A stretch of 43,572 nt of DNA from Alphaproteobacteria bacterium (GTDB lineage Bacteria; Pseudomonadota; Alphaproteobacteria; DSM-16000; Inquilinaceae): contig JANQKE010000203.1 of assembly GCA_028281265.1 (NCBI GenBank), forward strand, positions 1-43,572, written 5' to 3'. The notes under the pieces are model-generated. The model was not told the origin of the DNA and did not search any database. It was given only the letters and a program-made list of their open reading frames with translations. Every line of letters begins with the position of its first letter. Within the stretch, counting starts at the first letter, position 1. Positions 15,762-23,505 of the stretch are shown here, in pieces. A program made the position numbers and the translations under genes.

Positions 15762-16937
15762 TTAGCCCGGCACCGGCCGGATCACATCGTCGATCAGCAC
15801 ATGGCCGCAGCCCAGCCGATCCGCCTCGATCAGCGGGTCGTCGACCGGCTCCAGCCCGGCCACCGTCACATGGCCTTCGGCGCGCAAGGCACGGGCGCGC
15901 GCAGCCGGGATCCCGGCCGGCAGGTAGAGCTTGGCGACCGTCCGCGGCTCCGGCACCGCGCGGAGGATGGAGTCGAGGAACAGGGAGAAGCCGGTTGCCG
16001 GCTCGCCATCGTCATTGGCGCCGACGCTGCGCTGGGCGATGTAGCGCCCGCCGCGCCCCAACTCGCCCCGCACGCCCCGGGCGAAGGCGGTGAAGGCGAC
16101 GCCGGTCTGGTACTCGAAGCCACGGTTCTCGGTGAAGTCGAGGGTGAGCGCCACCTCCGGCCAGGTCGTCCGGACCCGCTCGACCACCTCCCGCAGCCGC
16201 TCGATCGCCCGGGCCGGCGCTTCCGCAAACGCGAGATCGGCGATCGCCTCGAAAGCGGCCTGCCACGGCCCGGCCGCGGTGAGCAGCGGGACCAGGCTGT
16301 CGCCCAACGGTCCCGCGGTGGCGGCGACGCCGGCGGTGTCCTTGCGGTCGATCGCATGCCGAAGCCGTTCCAGCGCCTCGGCTTCGTATCGGACCGTGGA
16401 CAGCAGCATCGGCACCAGGGTCGGCAGCGTCAGATCCAGCGACAGGTTGGGCACGCCGATCGCCTGCAACGCCTCGATCGCCAGGCCGATCACCTCGGCG
16501 TCGGCCGTGGCGCTGCGGGGGCCGATCAGCTCCGCTCCGACCTGGGCGAACTGCCGCTCCGGCCGGAGCTGGGAGCCGCGCACCCGCAACACCTGCCCGG
16601 CATAGCACAGCCGCAGCGGCCGCTGGGCGCGGGCCAGCCGATTGAGCGCGATGCGGGCGACCTGGACCGTCATGTCCGCGCGGATGCCCATCATCCGCTG
16701 GCTGATCGGGTCCATCAGCCGGAACGTCGACTGGGCCAAGGCCGCACCCGGGCCGCTCAGAAGGCTGTCCTCGAACTCCACCAGCGGCGGCTTGACCCGG
16801 TCGTAGCCGTTCAGGGTCAGGGCCCGGACCAGCCCGTCGATCACCGCCTGCTCATGGGCGGCGGCCGGCGGCAACGTGTCGACGAACCCGTTGGGCAACA
16901 GGGCGGCAGGGCCGGCGGTCGGGAACGACTCGGTCAT
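15762..16937 (-). CDS. hisZ: ATP phosphoribosyltransferase regulatory subunit
   Basis: HisRS-like, catalytically inactive partner of the short-form HisG, needed for the first step of histidine synthesis. 391 residues from ATG at 16935-16937; a longer in-frame opening to 17006 has no family support. Class-II synthetase motif 2-like region (SQRMMGIRADMTVQVARIA) and the following RLCYAGQVLRVR are clear. Motif FEYQTGVAFTAFARGVRGEL near residue 270 resembles the HisRS histidine-site region in degenerate form. It lacks the HisRS anticodon-binding domain, as expected for HisZ. Directly upstream of purA. Confidence 0.93.
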   Translation of the reverse strand: MTESFPTAGPAALLPNGFVDTLPPAAAHEQAVIDGLVRALTLNGYDRVKPPLVEFEDSLLSGPGAALAQSTFRLMDPISQRMMGIRADMTVQVARIALNRLARAQRPLRLCYAGQVLRVRGSQLRPERQFAQVGAELIGPRSATADAEVIGLAIEALQAIGVPNLSLDLTLPTLVPMLLSTVRYEAEALERLRHAIDRKDTAGVAATAGPLGDSLVPLLTAAGPWQAAFEAIADLAFAEAPARAIERLREVVERVRTTWPEVALTLDFTENRGFEYQTGVAFTAFARGVRGELGRGGRYIAQRSVGANDDGEPATGFSLFLDSILRAVPEPRTVAKLYLPAGIPAARARALRAEGHVTVAGLEPVDDPLIEADRLGCGHVLIDDVIRPVPG

Positions 16938-17088
16938 GGCGGAGGTCCGGGCGTCGCCGCGGGGAGGACGGGCCGGTACCCTTACCATGCTCGTTCCGGG
17001 GCGCAACGGGGCGCACGACAGCCGGTCTCACCTCCCTCGGCTCCCGGCGACGGCGGAGGCGGCCTCGCAAGCCCCCGCCGTCCGATCC

Positions 17089-18240
17089 TCAACCGGTGGC
17101 CGATATCGCCGGGGGTGCCGGCGTGCGGAACTTGCGCTGCCGCACGCTGTCGGACTTGAGCTGGCCGCAGGCGGCCATGATGTCCTGGCCGCGCGTCGCC
17201 CGCACCGGACTGGCCAGATGGGCGTCCATCAGCACCTGGGCGAAGCGGTCGATCTGCGCCTTGGTCGAGGTCTCGTAACCGGCACCCGGCCAGGGGTTCC
17301 AGGGGATCAGATTGACCTTGGCCGGAATGCCCCGGAGCAGGCGCACCAGCTCCTTGGCATCGGCGACCGAGTCGTTGACGCCTTTCAGCATCACATATTC
17401 GAAGGTGATGCGCCGCGCGTTGTTGATGCCGGGATAGCTCCGGCAGGCGTCCAGCAGCTCGGCGATCGGGTACTTCCTGTTCAGCGGCACCAGGACATCG
17501 CGCAGATCGTCCCGCACCGCGTGCAGCGACACCGCCAGATTGACCCCCAACTCCTCGCCGCAGCGGCGCATCATCGGCACCACGCCGGAGGTCGACAGGG
17601 TGATCCGCCGCTTGGAGATCGCGATACCCTCGGCATCCATGACGATGGTCAGCGCCTTGGCGACGGCGTCGTAGTTGTAGAGCGGCTCCCCCATCCCCAT
17701 CATGACGATGTTGGTGAAGCGTCTGGCCTCGTGCGGGGTGCCCCACTCGCCCAGGGCATCCCGGCACAGCATGACCTGGCCGAGGATCTCCGCCGGTTCC
17801 AGATTGCGGACCAGCCGTTGCGTGCCGGTGTGGCAGAACGAGCAGGTCAGGGTGCAGCCCACCTGGCTCGACACGCACAGGGCCCCGCGGTCCTCCTCCG
17901 GGATGTGGACGGCCTCGATCTCCTGGCCGTCCCGCAGTTTCAGCAGCCATTTGCGGGTGCCGTCGACGCTGGTCACGTGCCGGGAGGTCTCGGGCCGTTC
18001 GATCGCAAACCGCTCCGCCAAGCCCACGCGCAAGGGTTTGGCGATGTTGGTCATGGCCTGGAAGTCGGTCACCCCGCGCCCGTAGATCCAGCCCCAGAGC
18101 TGCTTGGCCCGGAACGGCTTCTCACCCAGATCGGCCACCGCGGCCGCGAGGTCCTGCCGGGACAGGCCGATCAGGTTGATCTTGCCGTCGGCGCGCGGCG
18201 GCACCGGGCCGAAGACCGAGGAATGGCTGTCGATACCCAT
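17089..18240 (-). CDS. rlmN: 23S rRNA (adenine2503-C2)- and tRNA methyltransferase RlmN
   Basis: Radical-SAM enzyme that methylates C2 of A2503 in 23S rRNA and A37 of some tRNAs. 383 residues from ATG 18238-18240. The radical-SAM cluster motif is C129xxxC133xxC136 ([12 protein letters not shown]). Cys122 in LCVSSQVGC matches the conserved family Cys. The methyl-carrying C-terminal Cys is in [24 protein letters not shown] and [11 protein letters not shown] are further family blocks. The frame is open upstream to 18522, but similarity begins at MGIDSH. Monocistronic, about 80 bases beyond the hisZ region. It is the left housekeeping boundary of the accessory island. Confidence 0.96.
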   Translation of the reverse strand: MGIDSHSSVFGPVPPRADGKINLIGLSRQDLAAAVADLGEKPFRAKQLWGWIYGRGVTDFQAMTNIAKPLRVGLAERFAIERPETSRHVTSVDGTRKWLLKLRDGQEIEAVHIPEEDRGALCVSSQVGCTLTCSFCHTGTQRLVRNLEPAEILGQVMLCRDALGEWGTPHEARRFTNIVMMGMGEPLYNYDAVAKALTIVMDAEGIAISKRRITLSTSGVVPMMRRCGEELGVNLAVSLHAVRDDLRDVLVPLNRKYPIAELLDACRSYPGINNARRITFEYVMLKGVNDSVADAKELVRLLRGIPAKVNLIPWNPWPGAGYETSTKAQIDRFAQVLMDAHLASPVRATRGQDIMAACGQLKSDSVRQRKFRTPAPPAISATG

Positions 18241-18518
18241 GGCGGGCAGCCTCGCGAAACGCCGTGAAGGGGCCGGGAAGAGGGTGGGGCCACGGGATCG
18301 TCGATGGCACCCGACGACGGCTCCATATAGGGGGTCGGGCGCCCCGGGACAAATGCGGGTTCCGCCATGCGGACACCGTGCCGTCTTCACGGGCGGCCGA
18401 CGCGGTACGGCGAGCCGGCCGGTCTTCGCATTGGTACTCTTGCCGATATGGCGGGCCGCCGAGAGTTCCTCGCCCTCCCGGGCTCGCCGCCACGTGACCG
18501 CCGCGCCGCTCGCCCGTT

Positions 18519-18764
18519 TCACTCCTGCCAGAGACGCCGCTGACCCGAATAGGGCTGGGAGAAGCGCGTCCGAGCCGCCGGATCCGCCAGGATTCGGGTG
18601 GCGATGCCGTATCTGACATGGCGTGGCGAAGCACCGAGCGTAAAGAGCCTGGGATCGACACCGGCGCTCTGCGGCGGCCGGCGCGTCAGCGCTCCCGCGG
18701 CGGCCTCGGGGTTCTGCGCCGAGGCGGTTATGTCGGTCTGCGACCTTTCCCGTTCCCTAGTCAT
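18519..18764 (-). CDS. small hypothetical protein (81 aa) of accessory island
   Basis: Open frame of 81 residues. ATG at 18762-18764 is preceded by AGGAAAGG with 7 bases spacing, a strong ribosome site. The protein is Arg-rich and polar, with no membrane segment; the C-terminal part includes [21 protein letters not shown] do not recognise it. It lies between the composite repeat R2 and rlmN. It shares no clear similarity with the peptides upstream, so whether it belongs to the peptide cassette is unknown. Could also be a remnant. Confidence 0.45.
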   Translation of the reverse strand: MTRERERSQTDITASAQNPEAAAGALTRRPPQSAGVDPRLFTLGASPRHVRYGIATRILADPAARTRFSQPYSGQRRLWQE

Positions 18765-18819
18765 GATTGGGCCTTTCCTGGCTGTGTCGATGGTGAAGGT
18801 GGGGCTCGCCGGGCGGCGA

Positions 18820-18922
18820 GATCAACCTGCGTTCAGAGGGACTCATCTGAACGCAGATAAGGTGATCGACTTCAAAGAGTTAGAGCATCTTATCTGCGTC
18901 CGTTCGGACACAGGATACTCTA
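18820..18922 (+). repeat. composite palindromic repeat, copy R2
   Basis: Hairpin II has arms 18827-18837 and 18846-18856 (CTGCGTTCAGA/TCTGAACGCAG). The linker GTGATCGACTTCAAAGAGTT leads into hairpin I (CTGCGTCCG, then a degenerate right arm CGGACACAGGATACTCTA). Orientation is the same as R3. Its last three bases are, on the minus strand, the TAG stop of the 63-aa peptide gene. Confidence 0.88.
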
Positions 18923-19111
18923 TCTCGTCCAGCCCTCGGCACGACGTGCGATCGCCTGCCGGACGATCGGGTTGCGCGCCGCGATCTCGTTGATCACGAC
19001 CCTGAACCCTACGGGGTTGCTGAGAAGCGGTTCGCTCCCGATGGCACCGGGCGTAGCGACTTCCGCGGTCGATGAGGCGGACACGCGTCCCCTCTCCCCT
19101 TGCTCGTGCAT
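18920..19111 (-). CDS. small hypothetical peptide (63 aa), possible third precursor peptide
   Basis: 63 residues. ATG at 19109-19111 has AGGAG 8 bases upstream. The sequence is Ser/Ala/Glu-rich in the first half and ends in a basic amphipathic helix candidate (INEIAARNPIVRQAIARRAE). It lies 80 bases downstream of the 52-aa peptide gene on the same strand, so it is probably on the same transcript as the PatG-like protease. It does not share the conserved N-terminal half of the other two peptides. Its TAG stop is supplied by the edge of repeat R2, so the original C-terminus may have been altered if the repeat inserted later. Function unknown. Confidence 0.55.
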   Translation of the reverse strand: MHEQGERGRVSASSTAEVATPGAIGSEPLLSNPVGFRVVINEIAARNPIVRQAIARRAEGWTR

Positions 19112-19191
19112 GATCCGTCTCCTGTCTCGGTGGATGGCCGACCTTCAACCGTGGCGGTAGGCGGCGACCGGTCGATGCCGGACATGGCCGG

Positions 19192-19350
19192 TCAGCTATT
19201 GATGGCGCCCCTGACCGCGCCGACGATGGCCGGTAGGGCCAAGCTGGCCAGGACGCCCAGGAACGCCGGTCCGACCCCACCCGCAGCGCCGATCTGGGCC
19301 GTCTTGGCCGGCCCTCGCTCGACGCCGGGGGACTGAATTGGCTTGCGCAT
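19192..19350 (-). CDS. putative RiPP/bacteriocin-like precursor peptide A (52 aa)
   Basis: 52 residues beginning MRKPIQ, with SD AGGAAG about 7 bases before ATG (19348-19350). The first 40 residues match peptide B (19431-19607) at 31 positions, including an unbroken GVERGPAKTAQI and PAFLG. The C-terminal part (LASLALPAIVGAVRGAI) is hydrophobic and helix-prone with a single Arg. There is no signal peptide, no double-glycine site shared with peptide B, and no Cys. The shared front and divergent hydrophobic tail resemble a leader/core layout. Position after a PatG-type protease gene suggests that the protease cleaves it (inference). Too short for default gene callers and easily missed. Confidence 0.75.
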   Translation of the reverse strand: MRKPIQSPGVERGPAKTAQIGAAGGVGPAFLGVLASLALPAIVGAVRGAINS

Positions 19351-19382
19351 GGTTCACTTCCTGATCGTTCGTGCGCAGAGCA

Positions 19383-19415
19383 GGCGGTGCCGCGACTGGG
19401 TATGGCGGCACCGCC
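19383..19415. terminator. 11-bp perfect hairpin between peptide genes
   Basis: GGCGGTGCCGC (19383-19393) and GCGGCACCGCC (19405-19415) are perfect inverted arms around an 11-base loop. It lies in the 80-base gap between peptides B and A. No U-tract follows, so it is more likely a processing, stabilising or partial attenuation structure than a simple terminator. Confidence 0.55.
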
Positions 19416-19430
19416 CATCGGCGCCGGTGG

Positions 19431-19607
19431 TTACGAATCGCCGCCGAGCGCACCTTGCAGGGCGCCGAGAGCGGCGTTCTTGAGGACCGGCAGGGCGCTG
19501 CTCAGCAGCCCGCCCAGGAACGCCGGGTTGACACTGCCGGCCGCCGCGATCTGGGCGGTCTTGGCCGGGCCGCGCTCCACACCTTCACACTGCATTGGCT
19601 TACGCAT
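19431..19607 (-). CDS. putative RiPP/bacteriocin-like precursor peptide B (58 aa)
   Basis: 58 residues beginning MRKPMQ, with a strong AAGGAG 7 bases before ATG (19605-19607). Paralogue of peptide A: both share GVERGPAKTAQI, AAG and PAFLG, then differ. Within the 12 invariant residues the two genes differ at several synonymous positions (for example GTC/GTG, CGA/CGC, ACG/ACC), so the protein sequence is conserved by selection. The tail LLSSALPVLKNAALGALQGA is amphipathic and helix-prone, ending GGDS. One Cys at position 7. It is 130 bases after the protease stop, separated by hairpins. Probably the first processed substrate gene of the cassette (inference). Confidence 0.78.
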   Translation of the reverse strand: MRKPMQCEGVERGPAKTAQIAAAGSVNPAFLGGLLSSALPVLKNAALGALQGALGGDS

Positions 19608-19685
19608 GACGAGTCTCCTTGTGAGTCGAGAGGGTAAGAAGGGCGCGCCTGTCCGGATGCGCCGGAAGGTCGCGCCCGCTCAATG

Positions 19686-19705
19686 CCGGCACCGACCGGT
19701 GCCGG
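19686..19705. terminator. hairpin between protease and peptide B genes
   Basis: CCGGCACCG (19686-19694) and CGGTGCCGG (19697-19705) form a 9-bp stem. A second small stem (CGCGGC/GCCGCG) lies at 19711-19726, nearer the protease stop. No T-run. These stems may adjust peptide mRNA levels relative to the protease. Confidence 0.5.
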
Positions 19706-19737
19706 TTCCTCGCGGCAGCAGCCGCGCGGATTCCTGC

Positions 19738-22032
19738 CTAGAAGATCATCCAGTCGCGCAGCGGTCCGACCGTCACGGGCACCACGTCGCTGACATCGAC
19801 GGTGTACTGGAACACCTTGCGCGCGGTCGTCAGGGTCGCGGCCGGATCGAAGAACGTCCAGGTCACATCCCAGCAATCCGAATCCGGCCGGCAGATCGTG
19901 CTTCGGTCCACCGACACGGTATCGAGGAACATCGGGTTGGGCTTACTATGCGCCACGTCCCGGAAGATCTTCTTCGTGTTGAAAGCGTTGAAGGCCGAGT
20001 AGTTCATGGCCCGGTCCTGCGGCGACACGCCGACATTGCGGAACTGATTGTAGATCCTCTCCAGGAACGCCCGGAAGTTCTCCGGCGGGTCTTCGCCCGC
20101 GATGTCGTCGATGTTCCAGCCGAACATGCCGCGCCAGATCGGTACGAGTTGCGGTATGACCGTCCCGTTCAGCAGCCGGACCTCACCGTTCACGAGACCG
20201 GCCTGAGAGACCCGCTCGACTGACGGTTCCTTCTTCTCACCCGTCGCCCTCGATCTATCCCCCATCGTCGTGTGATCGCGGGCATTGCCGAAGGGTTCGG
20301 CGATTTCCTGCTGCCACAGCAACGACAGCAGTTCCAAGTATGTTGGAAATCCAAAGGCACTCTGCGGCTGAATGGCATAGATCGGAGTGGTGTCGATGTT
20401 GATCGTCCAAATAATCGCGTTGGCATTTGGCAGATTCACATCGTCACCTTGTTCCTTGTACAGAAGAAATCTGATCATGATCTCCGGATTCCAGGGCGCA
20501 GCGTAGTCTCCACTCGGATCATAGGTGCCGGGGGTCACCCGCCTCCGCCACTCGGCGATGGCCTGGACGAAGTAGTCGAACCGCGCTTCGCTCTCGAAGT
20601 CGTAGAACAGCCGGCCGATCACGAAGACGGGCGTCTCATGGATCGCCTGCGACGGCCGGACCCCCGCACAGCCGCAAGACTGGCTCGGCGCGACGGCGGC
20701 GACCGGAGCGGTGGCCGAACCGCCCGGAACGGCCTGCGGGCCGACCGACTGCAGGGTCGACGGTAGCGGCACCGCCATCTGCGGGGTACCGCCCTGGAAC
20801 GCCTGCGGCGGCAGGCTGGGCGCTGCCGCAGGCATCGGTGCCGCGGCCTCCATCGGCGCCGGGGCCGTGGCCGGCACCACCGCGGCGCTCGCGTCGGACG
20901 GTGTCACCTGGGACTGATCGGGTGCCGTCGGCACGCGGGTCGAGGGACCCACCCCGGACAACGGCATGCCGTCAGGGCCGAGAAGGGTGGACGGGGTGGG
21001 GCCGGATGCCTGGTTGTTCGCGGACATGGAACCTGCTTCTCCTGTGGGTTGGGTGTCGGAACGGGGAGAGTCGAACGACGCATTGCCTGCCTCGCTCGGG
21101 GTCGCGGCGATGATCGGCGGCGTCGCGGAGGGGCGCGGGTCGGGCCCGCTGCTTGGCGCGGGGAGCCGTAAGGCCGTCATCGCTGCCTGGACGTCGAGGA
21201 CGCCGGGAGGGCCCCGGCCGTCCTCCGGCGCTCGTTGCGGATCGAGGGGGGCCGCGGTGTCGAGGAGAAGCTGGCGGATGGCCTGGGCGTCCATGTCGTG
21301 GCCGCGTCGGTATCGCTGGCTGAGCAGGAGCGCGGCGACCGCGGTGACGATGGGGGTCGCGAAACTGGTGCCGGATCGTCTGTCCACGCTTCCGCCGGCG
21401 CCGGCGCCAGGGACGGCCTCCCCGGGCGCCAGCAGGCCGTTGTCGCGGTAGGCATCGCCGTAATTGCTGAAGGGCAGGGGCCGGCCGTCGCGATCACAGG
21501 CACCGACGGCCAGGACCGTGGGCAGGGCGGCCGGCACGTGGAGGCACCGGCATCCGTCGTTCCCGGCTGCCGCGACGATCAACGCGTTGCCCCGGGCGCA
21601 TCTGTCGACGGCCGCCTCCAGGAAGCGGTCGCCCTGCCCGGTCGGCGTGAACTGGCCGCCGCTGATGTTGATCAGGACGGCGCCGCTGTCGAGGGCAAGG
21701 TGGATCGCCCGCGCAAGGGTCGTCTGGGCACAACTGATCAGGTTGCCGTCGGGATCTTCCCGGTACACGGGAATGCACAGGACGGCGCAGTTTGGCGCAA
21801 TGCCGGCGACCGACGTTCCGGGCTGGCCGGCGACGACGCTGGCGATATGGGTGCCGTGCGTCGACCGGGAGGGATCGATGTGGCTCGACAGGACGTCGAG
21901 GCGCGCGTCCCGAAACGCCGGGTGACTCCGGTCGACCGGCCCGTCGATGATCGCGACCCGTACCTCCGGCGTTCCGCCTCCGGACATCTCGATGAGGTCT
22001 TCGAGGCCCGGCATGTCGACAACGGTGGTCAT
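19738..22032 (-). CDS. PatG-type subtilisin-like maturation protease (S8 domain plus PatG C-terminal domain)
   Basis: 764 residues from ATG 22030-22032, with GGAAAGAGGG upstream; the frame opens further but without support. Residues 20-290 are a subtilase with an intact triad: Asp30 (VAIIDGPVD), His59 (STHGTHIASV), Ser223 (SGTSFATPIV), oxyanion Asn158 (AAGND). Residues 290-450 are a Pro/Ala/Ser-rich linker ending in SCGCAG (Cys453, Cys455). Residues 468-764 match the PatG C-terminal domain of cyanobactin proteases: VIGRLFYDFESEARFDYF, CRPDSDCWDVTWTFFDP (714-730) and TVDVSDVVPVTVGPLRDW near the end. In cyanobactin pathways PatG cleaves and macrocyclises precursor peptides. Here no PatA, PatD, oxidase or transporter is encoded nearby. 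No signal peptide, so cytoplasmic. The peptide genes immediately follow. Confidence 0.85.
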   Translation of the reverse strand: MTTVVDMPGLEDLIEMSGGGTPEVRVAIIDGPVDRSHPAFRDARLDVLSSHIDPSRSTHGTHIASVVAGQPGTSVAGIAPNCAVLCIPVYREDPDGNLISCAQTTLARAIHLALDSGAVLINISGGQFTPTGQGDRFLEAAVDRCARGNALIVAAAGNDGCRCLHVPAALPTVLAVGACDRDGRPLPFSNYGDAYRDNGLLAPGEAVPGAGAGGSVDRRSGTSFATPIVTAVAALLLSQRYRRGHDMDAQAIRQLLLDTAAPLDPQRAPEDGRGPPGVLDVQAAMTALRLPAPSSGPDPRPSATPPIIAATPSEAGNASFDSPRSDTQPTGEAGSMSANNQASGPTPSTLLGPDGMPLSGVGPSTRVPTAPDQSQVTPSDASAAVVPATAPAPMEAAAPMPAAAPSLPPQAFQGGTPQMAVPLPSTLQSVGPQAVPGGSATAPVAAVAPSQSCGCAGVRPSQAIHETPVFVIGRLFYDFESEARFDYFVQAIAEWRRRVTPGTYDPSGDYAAPWNPEIMIRFLLYKEQGDDVNLPNANAIIWTINIDTTPIYAIQPQSAFGFPTYLELLSLLWQQEIAEPFGNARDHTTMGDRSRATGEKKEPSVERVSQAGLVNGEVRLLNGTVIPQLVPIWRGMFGWNIDDIAGEDPPENFRAFLERIYNQFRNVGVSPQDRAMNYSAFNAFNTKKIFRDVAHSKPNPMFLDTVSVDRSTICRPDSDCWDVTWTFFDPAATLTTARKVFQYTVDVSDVVPVTVGPLRDWMIF

Positions 22033-22199
22033 GAGAGGCCCTCTTTCCCGGGCTTGTGGCACCGGCCGCGCCGGCATTCCGGCTGCGCCGGCATCCCAGG
22101 ACGCCCGCCCACCGGGCTCCCATGCTTCACGCACCGGGGATCGACTTCGCGTTCCAGGGACATCGATCGGCCCATCCGACAGGGACAGCATTCGGGATC

Positions 22200-22436
22200 G
22201 TGGGGCATGTCTCGGGCCTCGCCAGAAGATGAGTGCCGTTTATTCGCCTATGAACACATCATGATACACTCCAATCTACAAAGCAATTTCAGGATATTGC
22301 ATGCGGAGGAACTGGTTTTATTTATATTGCACGCTGCGCAAGCATACTCGTATGGCACTTTATCGTCCTAATATTATTAGGAATTCAAGCGATGAGATCG
22401 CTCGGCCATGCAATGCTGTGACGAAACCTGGGAAGC
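22200..22436. other. AT-rich upstream region of protease cassette
   Basis: GC falls far below the surrounding sequence, especially 22240-22400. It must hold the promoter of the protease-peptide transcript (minus strand), but I could not assign clear -35/-10 boxes. A 54-codon plus-strand frame (22207-22371) crosses it but has no supporting ribosome site. The base composition suggests horizontal acquisition. Confidence 0.5.
22366..22382. promoter_or_regulatory. 17-bp palindrome, candidate operator
   Basis: TCCTAATA-T-TATTAGGA: 8-base perfect arms around one T, inside the AT-rich region upstream of the protease gene. The dyad fits an HTH dimer site. The HTH regulator gene at 23055 is a candidate ligand (inference). 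Confidence 0.4.
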
Positions 22437-22500
22437 CGATAAGTTGATCGACTTCAAAGAGTGAAAGCATCCTGCGTCCGTTCGGACCCAGGTTGCTCTA
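22437..22500 (+). repeat. composite palindromic repeat, copy R3 (partial)
   Basis: Linker TTGATCGACTTCAAAGAGT followed by hairpin I core CTGCGTCCGTTCGGAC and a degenerate right arm CCAGGTTGCTCTA. Hairpin II is reduced to a remnant (GATAA). The degenerate right arm resembles that of R2 and not the intact arms of R1 or R5. Confidence 0.8.
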
Positions 22501-22639
22501 CAAGGTGAGAACCAGAGCGGGATTCAGACGTCGGAAGCCGGCCGTGACCGGGGCGATCACGCCGGGGTCCCTGTCCCGCCGATGGCGCGGGTCCCGCATC
22601 AGGTGGTGCAGGTCCTTGGCGGCCGGCGCGTCCGCTTCC

Positions 22640-22715
22640 GTGCGGACGCGGCGCGGCGTGCGGATCGATCCGGCGCACGCCAACAGATCCACACGGCACT
22701 CCCCGAAAACGCTCT
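22640..22715 (+). repeat. MITE-like element copy 3 (right-end fragment)
   Basis: The segment GCGGCGTGCGGATCGATCCG, then CACGCCAACAGATC and CCCCGAAAACGCTCT, matches the right ends of the copies at 1-211 and 41073-41340 in the same orientation. The left part has lost clear similarity. Confidence 0.7.
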
Positions 22716-23054
22716 GGCCGACGCTCCTCCAGACGACCCCGATGGTGATCGGCGCCCCCTCCGCGCGCGCCGCCCGCCCCTCAGGCGCCGTTGGCGAGGA
22801 GGTGGACGATGACGAGGAAGCGGCGTCCCGAAGCCCTCCGGCGGTGCAGCCGTACCGTCTGGTCCCGGGCGCCGGTGTCGTGGACGCGGATGACCGGCGC
22901 CCCGCCAGCGGTATCGATCATGGCGTAGCGCCCGCGGCCCTTGGCCGATCCGGCCGGATCGGCGGATCTCGCGCCCCGGTTGTCCGCCGGACCCTTCGAT
23001 CTCGGGACAGCTTTCGGGCGACGGGTGTCTTGGCGGGAGACGAGTTATAAGATG
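22716..23054. other. gap region with possible remnant ORF
   Basis: No confident gene. On the minus strand a frame is open from 23046 to its stop at 22781, with an ATG at 22921 giving 46 residues (includes VIRVHDTGARDQTVRLHRR). It has no ribosome site, and I read it as a possible C-terminal remnant of a lost gene. Confidence 0.3.
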
Positions 23055-23468
23055 CTATTCGGAGGAGATTGCCTCGATCGCCCTTGCAAAATGAACGATA
23101 AAGTCCCTTGGTGTTTCGCGGAGCTTCTCAAGCAGCCTTTTCTCTTTTGGACTAATGGAGAAGGAAAGATGATGATCTATAGTGCCCCTCTCCAACAGCA
23201 GCCAATCCGCGGAGATGTCCAGGATCCGACAGAGCTTGACCGCGTTGTCCGTCGTTATCGGCGCGCCTTTTCTCCAGCGGCTTATCGTGCTCTCGTTGAC
23301 TCCGACCTCGATCGCAAGAACGTACATCTTGTTGATCTTTCGAACACGGAGCGCCTCTTCGAGACGACGACCCCGCCCGCGGTCGTATTGCGTCTCGGAT
23401 CGATCACCCATTCCCAGAACGTGAGTCGGAACATCTCGCATGGATAGTGTTCTGGAGTACGGTAGCAT
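23055..23468 (-). CDS. HTH (Xre/Cro-CI-like) transcriptional regulator
   Basis: Up to 137 residues. The HTH runs from about RRLEEALRVRKI through LAIEVGVNESTISRWRKG, followed by AVKLCRILDISADWLLLERG, the classic Xre/CI third- and fourth-helix pattern. The C-terminal 45 residues are a charged helical tail. Start choice is open: ATG at 23468, 23441 or 23411 (118 residues) all lack a good Shine-Dalgarno. GC content is well below that of housekeeping neighbours, suggesting transfer. Located about 1 kb upstream of the protease cassette and probably autoregulated or controlling it (inference). Confidence 0.82.
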   Translation of the reverse strand: MLPYSRTLSMRDVPTHVLGMGDRSETQYDRGRGRRLEEALRVRKINKMYVLAIEVGVNESTISRWRKGAPITTDNAVKLCRILDISADWLLLERGTIDHHLSFSISPKEKRLLEKLRETPRDFIVHFARAIEAISSE

Positions 23469-23505
23469 GCTGCGAGCATCACCGGGAGGGGATACCGCTT
23501 ACCAG

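Noticed and set aside
14616-17159. 847-codon plus-strand frame opposite purA and hisZ
   Set aside because: Shadow ORF; both minus-strand enzymes are unmistakable.
19192-19607. Double-glycine leader peptides
   Set aside because: FLGG occurs in one peptide only; the equivalent in the other is FLGV, and no ABC peptidase-transporter is present.
22207-22371. 54-codon plus-strand ORF in the AT-rich region
   Set aside because: No ribosome site and overlaps the likely promoter of the protease gene; kept only as a note.
22493-23050. 185-codon plus-strand frame after repeat R3
   Set aside because: Starts in the repeat, crosses the MITE fragment and has no recognisable domain.
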